Shown in pieces: positions 1-5,409 of a stretch of DNA of 8,403 nt; within the stretch, counting starts at the first letter, position 1; the number at the start of each line of letters is the position of its first letter. Source of the DNA: an uncultured Burkholderiales bacterium (lineage in GTDB: Bacteria; Pseudomonadota; Gammaproteobacteria; Burkholderiales; Burkholderiaceae_C). Position numbers and translations under genes: made by a program. The notes beneath the pieces are model-generated. The model made no database searches and had not been told where the DNA came from. It saw only the letters and a list, made by a program, of their open reading frames with translations. The stretch lies in assembly GCA_903887655.1 (NCBI GenBank), contig CAISQQ010000154.1, forward strand, positions 1 to 8,403, in the 5' to 3' direction.

Positions 1-332
1 CAGATTTGCTGCGGGGCCAATCCGGTGTCAATCCACAGGCTGCCATTGGATTGAACAGTTCGATTGATTTGGCTCATCCGTATACAGAAGCGGTATCGAG
101 CACCAGCGCAGACCCCGCAGACTGGGAGCGACTCTTGGAGCATGAGGCCAGTGCCTTGTTGTCGCTCGGTTTGGGCGATGTATGGGATATATTGAGCAAG
201 CGGTTTGAAGCCAAGCTCATCCAGACCGCACTGAGCAATACTCGGGGTCGCCGTATTGAGGCCGCGCAAAAACTCGGTATCGGTCGAAACACCATCACTC
301 GAAAAATTCAAGAGCTCGGTCTGGAAGATTGA
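1..332 (+). CDS. ntrC: Nitrogen regulation response regulator NtrC (NR(I)), C-terminal fragment
   Basis: This is the tail of NtrC, the sigma54-dependent activator of nitrogen-limitation genes that is phosphorylated by NtrB. The frame is open to the left edge (codon GAT at 3-5), so the receiver and AAA+ domains lie outside the window. The TTG at position 6 is not a real start. About 109 residues are visible: a variable linker, then a helical stretch from about DWERLLEHEA, then the Fis-type helix-turn-helix. The HTH core has TRGRRIEAAQKLGIGRNT followed by RKIQELGLED and TGA, which matches NtrC proteins of Burkholderiales closely. The linker to the HTH is of normal NtrC type, with no sign of damage. 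A different Fis-family sigma54 activator is possible but much less likely, because the last 45 residues carry the NtrC signature. The operon partners ntrB and glnA would be expected to the left. Confidence 0.9.
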   Translation, partial: DLLRGQSGVNPQAAIGLNSSIDLAHPYTEAVSSTSADPADWERLLEHEASALLSLGLGDVWDILSKRFEAKLIQTALSNTRGRRIEAAQKLGIGRNTITRKIQELGLED

Positions 333-359
333 TTTCAATGGCGCTATGATCCCAATTCA

Positions 360-381
360 CTCTAAAGTCAAAGCTTTTGAG
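360..381 (+). terminator. Weak hairpin after ntrC
   Basis: Imperfect inverted repeat 28 bases after the ntrC stop. CTC (360-362) pairs with GAG (379-381), and AAAG (364-367) pairs with CTTT (374-377), with a T-T mismatch between and a 6-base loop. No T-run follows. It could be a poor terminator or nothing. No other terminator candidate was seen between ntrC and the next gene, so read-through from ntrC is possible. Confidence 0.2.
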
Positions 382-405
382 GGCCTGTAAGATCATTTCA
401 AGACC

Positions 406-415
406 GAGGATCCTC
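406..415 (+). promoter_or_regulatory. Ribosome-binding site inside a perfect 10-bp palindrome, VOC gene
   Basis: GAGGATCCTC is self-complementary. Its left half, GAGGA, is the only Shine-Dalgarno-like sequence upstream of the ATG at 421, with a slightly long 10-base spacing. A palindrome without a loop cannot fold back tightly. If it has a role, it would be as a duplex protein-binding site or through dimerisation. It may simply be chance. Confidence 0.4.
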
Positions 416-420
416 ATTTC

Positions 421-870
421 ATGATTGAAATTGAACAAATTGATCACATCGGTATTCGTGTCACCGAGCGCGAGACGGCGCTTGCTTTTTATGGCGTTTT
501 GGGCTTTCGCCTATCGTATGAGCCGGATTTTGATTCGGTGGCCATCATTAAAAATGCCGCCGGTGTGGAGCTCAATTTAATCCTCAATGGCGTGGATACG
601 TTGGAGGGGAAAAATATTTTGATGGATGTGCCCGTCAAGCATCCCGGTATCACGCATGTCGCCCTCAGGGTCAAGGACATCGTGCAAGCGATGAAAACAC
701 TCCAAGAGCACCAAATCCCCATTACCCAAGGCCCCGTGACCTTTGGAGATGGTCAAGTGTCGATCTTTTTTCGCGACCCCGATCGCAATACCATTGAGCT
801 TCGTGCCGATATGAGCGTGCAAAAGGCGTCGGACATCCCAGGCCTGGTCTTTTACGACCCCAAGGCTTAA
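421..870 (+). CDS. VOC-superfamily (glyoxalase/bleomycin-resistance/dioxygenase fold) protein
   Basis: A 149-residue single-chain VOC protein made of two beta-alpha-beta-beta-beta repeats. The first runs from about residue 5 to 60 (DHIGIRVTERETALAFY, then a VELNLIL strand). The second runs from about 76 to 128 (THVALRV, then DPDRNTIELRA). The four usual metal-ligand positions all carry ligand-type residues: H9, E50, H79 and E126. A bound divalent metal is therefore likely, as in lactoylglutathione lyase and related isomerases or dioxygenases. The substrate cannot be read from sequence. The length suits a small glyoxalase-like enzyme, but I see no firm glyoxalase I glutathione-site signature, so a methylglyoxal role is not established. 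ATG at 421 is the natural start, with GAGGA 10 bases upstream. It lies 88 bases after ntrC and is followed by a strong hairpin, so it may be a single-gene unit. VOC fold: very confident. Function: unknown. Confidence 0.85.
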   Translation: MIEIEQIDHIGIRVTERETALAFYGVLGFRLSYEPDFDSVAIIKNAAGVELNLILNGVDTLEGKNILMDVPVKHPGITHVALRVKDIVQAMKTLQEHQIPITQGPVTFGDGQVSIFFRDPDRNTIELRADMSVQKASDIPGLVFYDPKA

Positions 871-880
871 CTTGAGTAAA

Positions 881-902
881 GAGCATTGGACCACCAATGC
901 TC
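881..902 (+). terminator. Perfect 9-bp hairpin after the VOC gene
   Basis: GAGCATTGG (881-889), a 4-base loop ACCA and CCAATGCTC (894-902) form a flawless stem starting 10 bases after the VOC stop. No T-run follows on the + strand, so it is not a textbook intrinsic terminator. A processing or mRNA 3'-end-stabilising hairpin is equally possible. It argues against translation of the next gene starting at the ATG at 886, which lies inside the stem. Confidence 0.5.
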
Positions 903-940
903 ACATGGAAAAGGGTTTGATCGAATCCCCGTCAGGATTC

Positions 941-968
941 AAGGAGAATGCGCGCTGATCCAATTTGA
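941..968 (+). promoter_or_regulatory. Strong Shine-Dalgarno with six-codon mini-ORF upstream of the outer-membrane protein gene
   Basis: AAGGAG (941-946) is the best Shine-Dalgarno in this intergenic region, yet no conventional start codon of the downstream gene lies at the right distance. An ATG at 948 begins a six-codon frame (MRADPI, TGA at 966-968), but it sits too close to the Shine-Dalgarno for efficient initiation. A CTG at 955, 8 bases away, is in frame with the outer-membrane protein gene, but CTG starts are rare. It could be a leader peptide, a remnant or chance. Confidence 0.25.
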
Positions 969-995
969 CTTACATTTAATATTGGATTTCATAAT
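965..995 (+). promoter_or_regulatory. Possible sigma70 promoter for the outer-membrane protein gene
   Basis: TTGACT (965-970, five of six matches to TTGACA) and CATAAT (990-995, five of six to TATAAT) are separated by 19 bases in a local AT-rich stretch. The spacer is longer than the ideal 17, so the promoter would be weak or assisted. Transcription would begin near 1002. That fits the ATG at 1018 and would exclude the upstream alternative starts. Confidence 0.35.
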
Positions 996-1017
996 CAATC
1001 GTCGATGGATGACAATC

Positions 1018-1923
1018 ATGCGCAACTTGACTCCAATCCTCCTCGTGCTGCTTGTGTTTGCATGCCTTGTGATGCCTCGACTGGGGTGGGCAATTGATTT
1101 ACAGCCCAATGATACCGTTGCCCCACTGGCCGATAAAAACATCATCACGCTGTCCCATTACGAAACAGAAAATACCAATTTGTATAAAAACGGCACACTG
1201 GTGAACAAAACGCCTTATGGCAATCCTAAGTTACACAGTCACTTTGATATTGTCCGAGTGGCCACCAGTTTCACGGTTGCTGATCGACCCGCTTTGTCTT
1301 ATATTCAAGTCCCCATAGGGTCCCTCCAGCCTGAGGGATCTCTTTCGAGTCAATCCGCAAGCACGGGAGTGGGGGACGTCACATTGGCAGCGGCCATTTG
1401 GCCCTATGCCAATCGAGAGTCTGGACGTTACCTGGGTTTGGCCGCCTTTTTGGTGCTTCCAACGGGTCCCTATTCAAGCACCCAATCTTTCAATTTGGGG
1501 GCCAAACAACATTCATTGGATGTTCAAATTGGATTTCAAACCCCCATTGTTGGCCATCTTGATGGAATGATTGCGATTGATTCCATGCACTATGGTGGTA
1601 ACAATCAGTGCGCTGCCGCTTGTTTGTCCCCTACCCAGGTGTCTTTGTCACAAAATGCGTTGACCACAACCCAACTGGGTCCCATTTATAAAATCAATGA
1701 GATGTTCACGGTCGGCGTGTCTTATTTTTATGTGGTGGGAGGGGCCACTGAGATCAATCATGTCTACCAAAATAATGCGGTTCAAACACAGCGGTTTTTG
1801 CTCAGTGCGCAAGCATCAACAGATTGGGGAAGACTCTCAATGCAGTACGGCAGAGACATCGACGTCAAAAATGGATTCATCCAACCCCGAGTTTTTGCAG
1901 TTCGATGGGCGAGAAATTTCTAA
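1018..1923 (+). CDS. Outer-membrane beta-barrel protein, phenol MetA-pathway type (PF13557-like)
   Basis: A 301-residue exported protein. Residues 1-25 form a signal peptide: MRNL, a leucine/valine-rich core, and the likely cleavage GWA|ID. The rest alternates in the way of a beta-barrel and ends in the aromatic ARNF, the usual BAM-recognition C-terminus with final Phe. The core GVGDVTLAAAIWPY (117-130), then YLGLAAFLVLPTGPY (138-152), is typical of the Phenol_MetA_deg family. These porin-like proteins are often found near aromatic or organic-acid catabolic genes and are thought to admit hydrophobic substrates. The substrate here is not predictable. C198 and C202 (QCAAAC) lie in a likely surface loop and could form a disulfide. 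Start: the frame is open back to an ATG at 886, but that ATG lies in a hairpin. A start at 1018 gives a clean signal peptide, with a GGATG-type Shine-Dalgarno near 1007. The ATG at 1009 is an alternative. The gene is AT-richer than the right arm of the window. Confidence 0.8.
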   Translation: MRNLTPILLVLLVFACLVMPRLGWAIDLQPNDTVAPLADKNIITLSHYETENTNLYKNGTLVNKTPYGNPKLHSHFDIVRVATSFTVADRPALSYIQVPIGSLQPEGSLSSQSASTGVGDVTLAAAIWPYANRESGRYLGLAAFLVLPTGPYSSTQSFNLGAKQHSLDVQIGFQTPIVGHLDGMIAIDSMHYGGNNQCAAACLSPTQVSLSQNALTTTQLGPIYKINEMFTVGVSYFYVVGGATEINHVYQNNAVQTQRFLLSAQASTDWGRLSMQYGRDIDVKNGFIQPRVFAVRWARNF

Positions 1924-1937
1924 AACCCTTCATGACC

Positions 1938-1964
1938 GACTGCAATGAGGGTGCAGTCATTGCA
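1938..1964 (+). terminator. Two overlapping, mutually exclusive hairpins after the outer-membrane protein gene
   Basis: GACTGCA (1938-1944) can pair with TGCAGTC (1952-1958) around a 7-base loop. Alternatively TGCAATG (1941-1947) can pair with CATTGCA (1958-1964) around a 10-base loop. Both stems have seven perfect pairs and share bases, so only one can form at a time. No T-run follows, so intrinsic termination is doubtful. It starts 15 bases after the stop codon. Confidence 0.35.
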
Positions 1965-2242
1965 TTGAAACGCATAAGATCTTGATGGGTTGTCCCCGAT
2001 AGGGTTCACCGATCAAATGTCTACACGCCGCGTATGGATGTTTACCCTTGTAGAACACGCCTGCATTTTGATTAAAAATGATTTGTCCGCAAAGTCTTTT
2101 TCATTGCTGAAATGGTCGATACCAAAGTCAGCATTGAGATTGAAATGCGGTGACATCAAAGCTCACCATGCAGCTGATTCAGCGTGTGAGAATAAAGATT
2201 TCATCTGTCAAATCAATGTGTTCGTGGATTCAATAGCACTGC

Positions 2243-2248
2243 AAGGGA
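2243..2248 (+). promoter_or_regulatory. Ribosome-binding site of the Bug-family gene
   Basis: AAGGGA lies 7 bases before the ATG at 2256. It supports that start over the ATG at 2265 (Met4), which would be 16 bases away. Confidence 0.6.
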
Positions 2249-2255
2249 ATAATTA

Positions 2256-3242
2256 ATGTCAAACATGCAACGTCGAGCCGTCATCAATGCGATTGGCTGC
2301 TTAGCCCCTCAGTTTTTACTCAATTCCGTTTTTGCTCAAACTTCAAAAGTAACTCGCGTCATCATTGGCTTTCCGCCAGGTGGTGGTGTGGATTCAGCGT
2401 TGCGCCCTTTGGTTCAAAATATGGCGGACTCTTATCCTGGTGGTCTGATCATTGAAGCCAAGCCCGGAGCGGCATCTCGCCTCGCGGTGGAGTATGTGAA
2501 AAATAGCCCACCCGATGGCTCAACCATGCTCTTTACACCCGATTTCTCACTCTCTCTTGCGCCGTTTAGTTTTAAGAAAATCAACTACGATCCTATCGCG
2601 GATTTCAGTCCAGTCTCGATCGTTAACTCAAGCCCTCTGGTCTTTTGCGTCGGTCCAAGCGTGCCCGAAAGCGTCAAGACACCTGCAGAATTCATTGCCT
2701 GGTGTAAATCAAATCCAAATCTTGCGGCGTATGCTTCGAGTGGTGCGGGGGCTGCACCTCACTTTACAGGGGTGATGTTTGCAAAAGCTGCCAATTACCA
2801 ACTCCTGCATGTGCCTTACAAGGGCAATGCTCCAGCCCTGGTTGATGTGATGGGTGGGCAAATTGCCAGTATTTTCAGCTCGCTTGGCGAAGCTTTGCCA
2901 AGACTGGGGACGCCTCGACTCAGGGCACTTGCTACGACTGGGCTCAAGCGCAGTAGGTTCTTGCCAGATGTACCAACGATGGTCGAGTTGGGATACAGTG
3001 ATTTGGTGTGCGAACCATGGCTTGGCTTGTTCATGCCTGCCAATACGCCCAAAAGTATTGTTTTAAAGACTTCAACCATTGTCAATGAAGCCCTCAAGTC
3101 GCCTTCATTGCGAGAATCATTTGCCAAACAAGGCAGTGATCCGATTCAAAGTACCCCAGAAAACACGGCAGCGCTGTTGAAGTCCGATATGGTTCGTTGG
3201 GGCAACATTGTCAAAGATTCAGGATTTATTCCTGAAGAATGA
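2256..3242 (+). CDS. Bug-family (TctC-like) tripartite tricarboxylate transporter substrate-binding protein
   Basis: A 328-residue periplasmic binding protein of the TctC/Bug family (PF03401), close to the usual 320-330. Residues 1-27 are a signal peptide with QRR near the N-terminus and likely cleavage VFA|QT. The twin arginine is Tat-like but the core is ordinary, so Sec export is also possible. Family landmarks occur in order: FPPGGGVDSALRP (39-51, D46 in the ligand loop), YDPIADFSPV (111-120), SSGAGAAPH (161-169) and HVPYKGNAPALVDVMGGQI (185-203). The segment usually seen as N-R/K-PGAGG is here EAKPGAASRLA (67-77), a deviation near the ligand site. Such proteins bind carboxylates, amino acids or amides. 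The ligand is not predictable. No tctA or tctB membrane genes lie nearby, so this is an orphan, as is very common in Burkholderiales. It could supply a distant TctAB or act as a sensor partner. Confidence 0.92.
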   Translation: MSNMQRRAVINAIGCLAPQFLLNSVFAQTSKVTRVIIGFPPGGGVDSALRPLVQNMADSYPGGLIIEAKPGAASRLAVEYVKNSPPDGSTMLFTPDFSLSLAPFSFKKINYDPIADFSPVSIVNSSPLVFCVGPSVPESVKTPAEFIAWCKSNPNLAAYASSGAGAAPHFTGVMFAKAANYQLLHVPYKGNAPALVDVMGGQIASIFSSLGEALPRLGTPRLRALATTGLKRSRFLPDVPTMVELGYSDLVCEPWLGLFMPANTPKSIVLKTSTIVNEALKSPSLRESFAKQGSDPIQSTPENTAALLKSDMVRWGNIVKDSGFIPEE

Positions 3243-3267
3243 TGGTGTTCAAACGCTCTGATGCCCT

Positions 3268-3303
3268 TCAAGACCGATCCATCTTGGTGACGTCTTGACT
3301 TTT
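3268..3303 (+). terminator. Weak intrinsic-terminator-like hairpin between convergent genes
   Basis: TCAAGAC (3268-3274) pairs perfectly with GTCTTGA (3292-3298) around a 17-base loop, within which CCA and TGG may pair further. A short CTTTT run follows. It starts 26 bases after the Bug stop and its T-run suits the + strand only. The loop is large and the T-run short, so efficiency is doubtful. Confidence 0.35.
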
Positions 3304-3985
3304 ATTCATGGGGTATGGGCAGCATGACCACTTCCTGTCCAGACAGGTCAAAATAAATGCTGTCAAAAAAAACTTCAAAGAAGAGTTGCTCCTGATCGTT
3401 GGACAGTGGACTGACCTTCAGAATCGTAAAAAGATAGTGATTGAGGCTTTCTACAAATTGCTTGTACTGCGGTGTCTCCACCCCTGAGACTGGTTGGACC
3501 CAGATTTGCCACATTCCGCGTTCCTGTGCAATTTTGACATTACACGTCTTGTCATTGGTCAGCAATCCGTATTGCTCAATGCTCAAGGTCAATACACCCT
3601 CAAAGGAAGATTCGTTATTTAGGCTGGCGATGATTCGTTTGGGATATATTTTGAGATAACTCATAGGCTTGGCTGTGGTGCTTGTCTGTGCTCGCCGGTG
3701 ATGGATTTTGAAGAAATACCCGTGGGTGCGATGGTTGGTTTTGGCGAATGGCAAAGCGTTGAGCAGTTCGTCATGGTGACCTTCACGTGCGCAATCATCA
3801 CGGCTCCAAACAGCTCGGCGCTTGAATGGCGCGCCTCTTGGCTTTGACACTGACCATCGTATCTGAATAAAGCGCCGTTGAACACCGCTCAAAGAAAACC
3901 CAAGTCCAACACGTTTCTGGTCTGTTGTCGTCTGGATTTGGCTTGGATGGGCTGACTGATGATTCAACAGCTCAAGCCCAATCAA
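3302..3985 (-). CDS. Uncharacterised protein; N-terminal half loosely AP2-like, start uncertain
   Basis: I do not recognise this gene as a whole. The frame is open for 227 codons from a TTG at 3985, 7 bases after the xthA stop. The first ATG is at codon 108 (3664) and would give a 120-residue protein, but it has no Shine-Dalgarno. I favour the long form. An open run of 107 codons is unlikely by chance, and residues 70-95 use protein-like codons. Residues about 25-50 look like consecutive basic beta strands (RVGLGFSLSG, RRFIQIRWSV). They are followed by KRRAVW and a helix with DELLNALPFAKTNHRTHGY (72-90). This strands-then-helix order resembles bacterial AP2-like DNA-binding domains, but it is an impression only. 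Residues 108-227 (MSYLKIYPKR to PIPHE) are AT-rich, mixed alpha/beta in appearance, without membrane segments or known motifs. It could be co-transcribed with xthA. It could also be two fused or degenerate pieces. Confidence 0.5.
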   Translation of the reverse strand: MIGLELLNHQSAHPSQIQTTTDQKRVGLGFSLSGVQRRFIQIRWSVSKPRGAPFKRRAVWSRDDCAREGHHDELLNALPFAKTNHRTHGYFFKIHHRRAQTSTTAKPMSYLKIYPKRIIASLNNESSFEGVLTLSIEQYGLLTNDKTCNVKIAQERGMWQIWVQPVSGVETPQYKQFVESLNHYLFTILKVSPLSNDQEQLFFEVFFDSIYFDLSGQEVVMLPIPHE

Positions 3986-3992
3986 GGGACGC

Positions 3993-4772
3993 CTAGTCTT
4001 TCAAGTCCACCCACACCGGGGCGTGGTCGCTGGGCCTTTCATGCCCTCGTGGCTCCGTATCAATCTCACAGGCCAGCAATCTTTCTTTGAGCTTGAGGCT
4101 GAGTAAGATGTGATCAATGCGCATCCCTTTGTTGCGTGGCCAGCCGCCTTCACGGTAGTCCCACCAAGAGAATTTTTTCCCTTCAGGGTGAATACTTCGG
4201 TGTGCATCCATGAGGCCCAAGTCCATCAGGGCTTGAAAATGTCCCCGCTCTTGGTGGGTGCAGTGGATGGTGTCCTTTAAACCGACAGGATCCCACACAT
4301 CCAAGTCATCCCACGTGATGTTGAAGTCCCCCATCAAGACGATGGGCTCAGGCTCCAAGCGCAGCGTCGTGAGCCAAGCTTGAAGGGCGCTTAACCACTT
4401 CATTTTGTAGACGAATTTGTCGCTCAGGGGATCTTGTCCATTGGGAAAATACGCCCCAATGACCCTGAGCCCCAAGACCTTGGCGCTGATCACACGCGCC
4501 ATGGGGTCATCCATGGTGGGCATGTTTTTCACCACCGATGCGATCGGGTGGCGCGAAATCAGCGCCACGCCGTTGTAGGTTTTTTGCCCAAAAAAGGACA
4601 ACTCAAAACCCGCTCTGGTGAACGCTTGGAAGGGAAACATGTCGTCACTCAGTTTGGTCTCTTGCAAGACCAAGACATCGACCTTGGAGCCTTCAGGTGA
4701 ATGCTCGAGCCAGGCCAAGACCTGCTCCAAGCGAACATTCAACGAGTTCACGTTCCACGTTGCCAGTCTCAA
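3993..4772 (-). CDS. xthA: Exodeoxyribonuclease III / AP endonuclease
   Basis: A 259-residue enzyme of the ExoIII/APE1 endonuclease-exonuclease-phosphatase family, which cuts DNA 5' to abasic sites and trims damaged 3' ends in base-excision repair. All catalytic landmarks are present: N7 in WNVNS, E38 in LQETK (metal), Y108 in GAYFPNG, D149 and N151 in GDFNI, D220 in RIDH, and the terminal SDHAP with D249 and H250. FSWWDYR (201-207) is also typical. Length is close to E. coli XthA (268). The start is TTG at 4772. In-frame codons upstream reach a TGA after six codons without an ATG or GTG, so TTG is the only choice, with a modest AGCAGGTG-type ribosome site. That may mean low expression. It follows the DUF4337 gene by 52 bases on the same strand and was probably transcribed with it. 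No separate promoter was convincing. Confidence 0.95.
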   Translation of the reverse strand: MRLATWNVNSLNVRLEQVLAWLEHSPEGSKVDVLVLQETKLSDDMFPFQAFTRAGFELSFFGQKTYNGVALISRHPIASVVKNMPTMDDPMARVISAKVLGLRVIGAYFPNGQDPLSDKFVYKMKWLSALQAWLTTLRLEPEPIVLMGDFNITWDDLDVWDPVGLKDTIHCTHQERGHFQALMDLGLMDAHRSIHPEGKKFSWWDYREGGWPRNKGMRIDHILLSLKLKERLLACEIDTEPRGHERPSDHAPVWVDLKD

Positions 4773-4824
4773 GACGACACCTGCTGACTGTCAAGACCAA
4801 AACTTGCCACTTTCTCGCGCCAAT

Positions 4825-5409
4825 TCAGATGTGCAATGCGGCCAAGGCACCCAACACCAAACCAATCGCACCCATGCCCATCATGCCTTTTTGGAGCCAT
4901 TTTTTGCGAGTCAATAAGGCAATCGCCGCCAAGGCAATGGAGATTTGAAGAGCGGTGGTCGCCTGTGCCCAGCGATGGTGCTCGTGCATTTCTTCGTCCG
5001 ACTTTTCATCCCACTCTTTACTTTTGCTCTCCAGCGCTTCAGCATTTTTCTTGATATCGTTTTTCTCAGTTTTGTAGCGCTTGATTTCTTCGTCGTAGAA
5101 ATCTTTTTTGGCGGGGGGGGCAATTTCTTTGGCCAGCTCGCTTAAATTTTGCTTAGAGCTCTTGGCTTGGTAGTAATTCCACTGGTTAGACGCCTCGGTT
5201 TTTGAAATGGCCGCGTTGTTCTTATAGAGTCCAGCATTGGCTTGTGTGGCGCCTCCCATGTATCCAAAAATCGCACCGACAGTGGCGATGATGGCCGTGA
5301 ACATGGCAATTTGGCTGGTCATGCTTTGTGATTCATGGCTGCCGCCGTGACCGGCGTGCTCGAGTTCGTGGTCGTGGGGTCCGTGAACGTGGAATTCATC
5401 ATCTGACAT
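4825..5409 (-). CDS. DUF4337 membrane protein with His-rich N-terminus
   Basis: A 194-residue protein matching the DUF4337 family (PF14235), whose function is unknown. Layout: a soluble His-rich head (residues 1-28, with His at 7, 9, 12, 14, 18, 21 and 25); a membrane helix about 34-54 (IAMFTAIIATVGAIFGYMGG); the family-typical segment with ASNQWNYYQAKSSKQNL (73-89); a long charged, Lys/Glu-rich probable coiled coil to about 145; and two C-terminal hydrophobic segments separated by RKKW. The head could bind a metal such as Ni, Zn or Cu, but no such role is established. Start: an ATG at 5409 lies 5 bases from AAGGAG. The GTG at 5415 overlaps that Shine-Dalgarno and is rejected. The start overlaps the folA stop by 11 bases, which suggests translational coupling. 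A C8 tract followed by AAAAAA in the coding strand (5120-5104) encodes part of EIAPPAKK and could slip. Confidence 0.88.
   Translation of the reverse strand: MSDDEFHVHGPHDHELEHAGHGGSHESQSMTSQIAMFTAIIATVGAIFGYMGGATQANAGLYKNNAAISKTEASNQWNYYQAKSSKQNLSELAKEIAPPAKKDFYDEEIKRYKTEKNDIKKNAEALESKSKEWDEKSDEEMHEHHRWAQATTALQISIALAAIALLTRKKWLQKGMMGMGAIGLVLGALAALHI

Larger units (their letters stand above)
1924..2255. other. Gene-poor spacer between the outer-membrane protein and Bug genes
   Basis: This 332-base stretch holds the overlapping hairpins at 1938-1964 and otherwise nothing I can name. A + strand frame is open from a TTG at 1990 (ATG at 2017), giving 79-88 residues, and its TAA (2254-2256) overlaps the Bug start in a TAATG arrangement. 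Its product has no recognisable domain, no Shine-Dalgarno at either start and a composition that does not look protein-like. I do not call it a gene. No convincing -35/-10 pair was found, although the Bug gene probably has its promoter here. Confidence 0.5.

Noticed and set aside
886..1017. N-terminal extension of the outer-membrane protein from the ATG at 886
   Set aside because: The ATG lies inside a perfect hairpin and has no ribosome site, and the 44 extra residues would bury the signal peptide that begins at 1018.
2268..2300. Lipobox (AIGC) in the Bug signal peptide suggesting a lipoprotein
   Set aside because: The hydrophobic core continues after the Cys and a good signal-peptidase I site (VFA|QT) follows, so cleavage at the Cys is unlikely.
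3661..3885. Alternative - strand frame of 74 codons overlapping the uncharacterised ORF
   Set aside because: It is Ser/Thr/Cys/Pro-rich with shadow-like codons, while the overlapping frame from 3985 reads more like protein. It has no ribosome site.
4773..4824. TTGACA just upstream of xthA on the - strand as a promoter
   Set aside because: The -35 match is perfect but no -10-like sequence follows at 16-19 bases.
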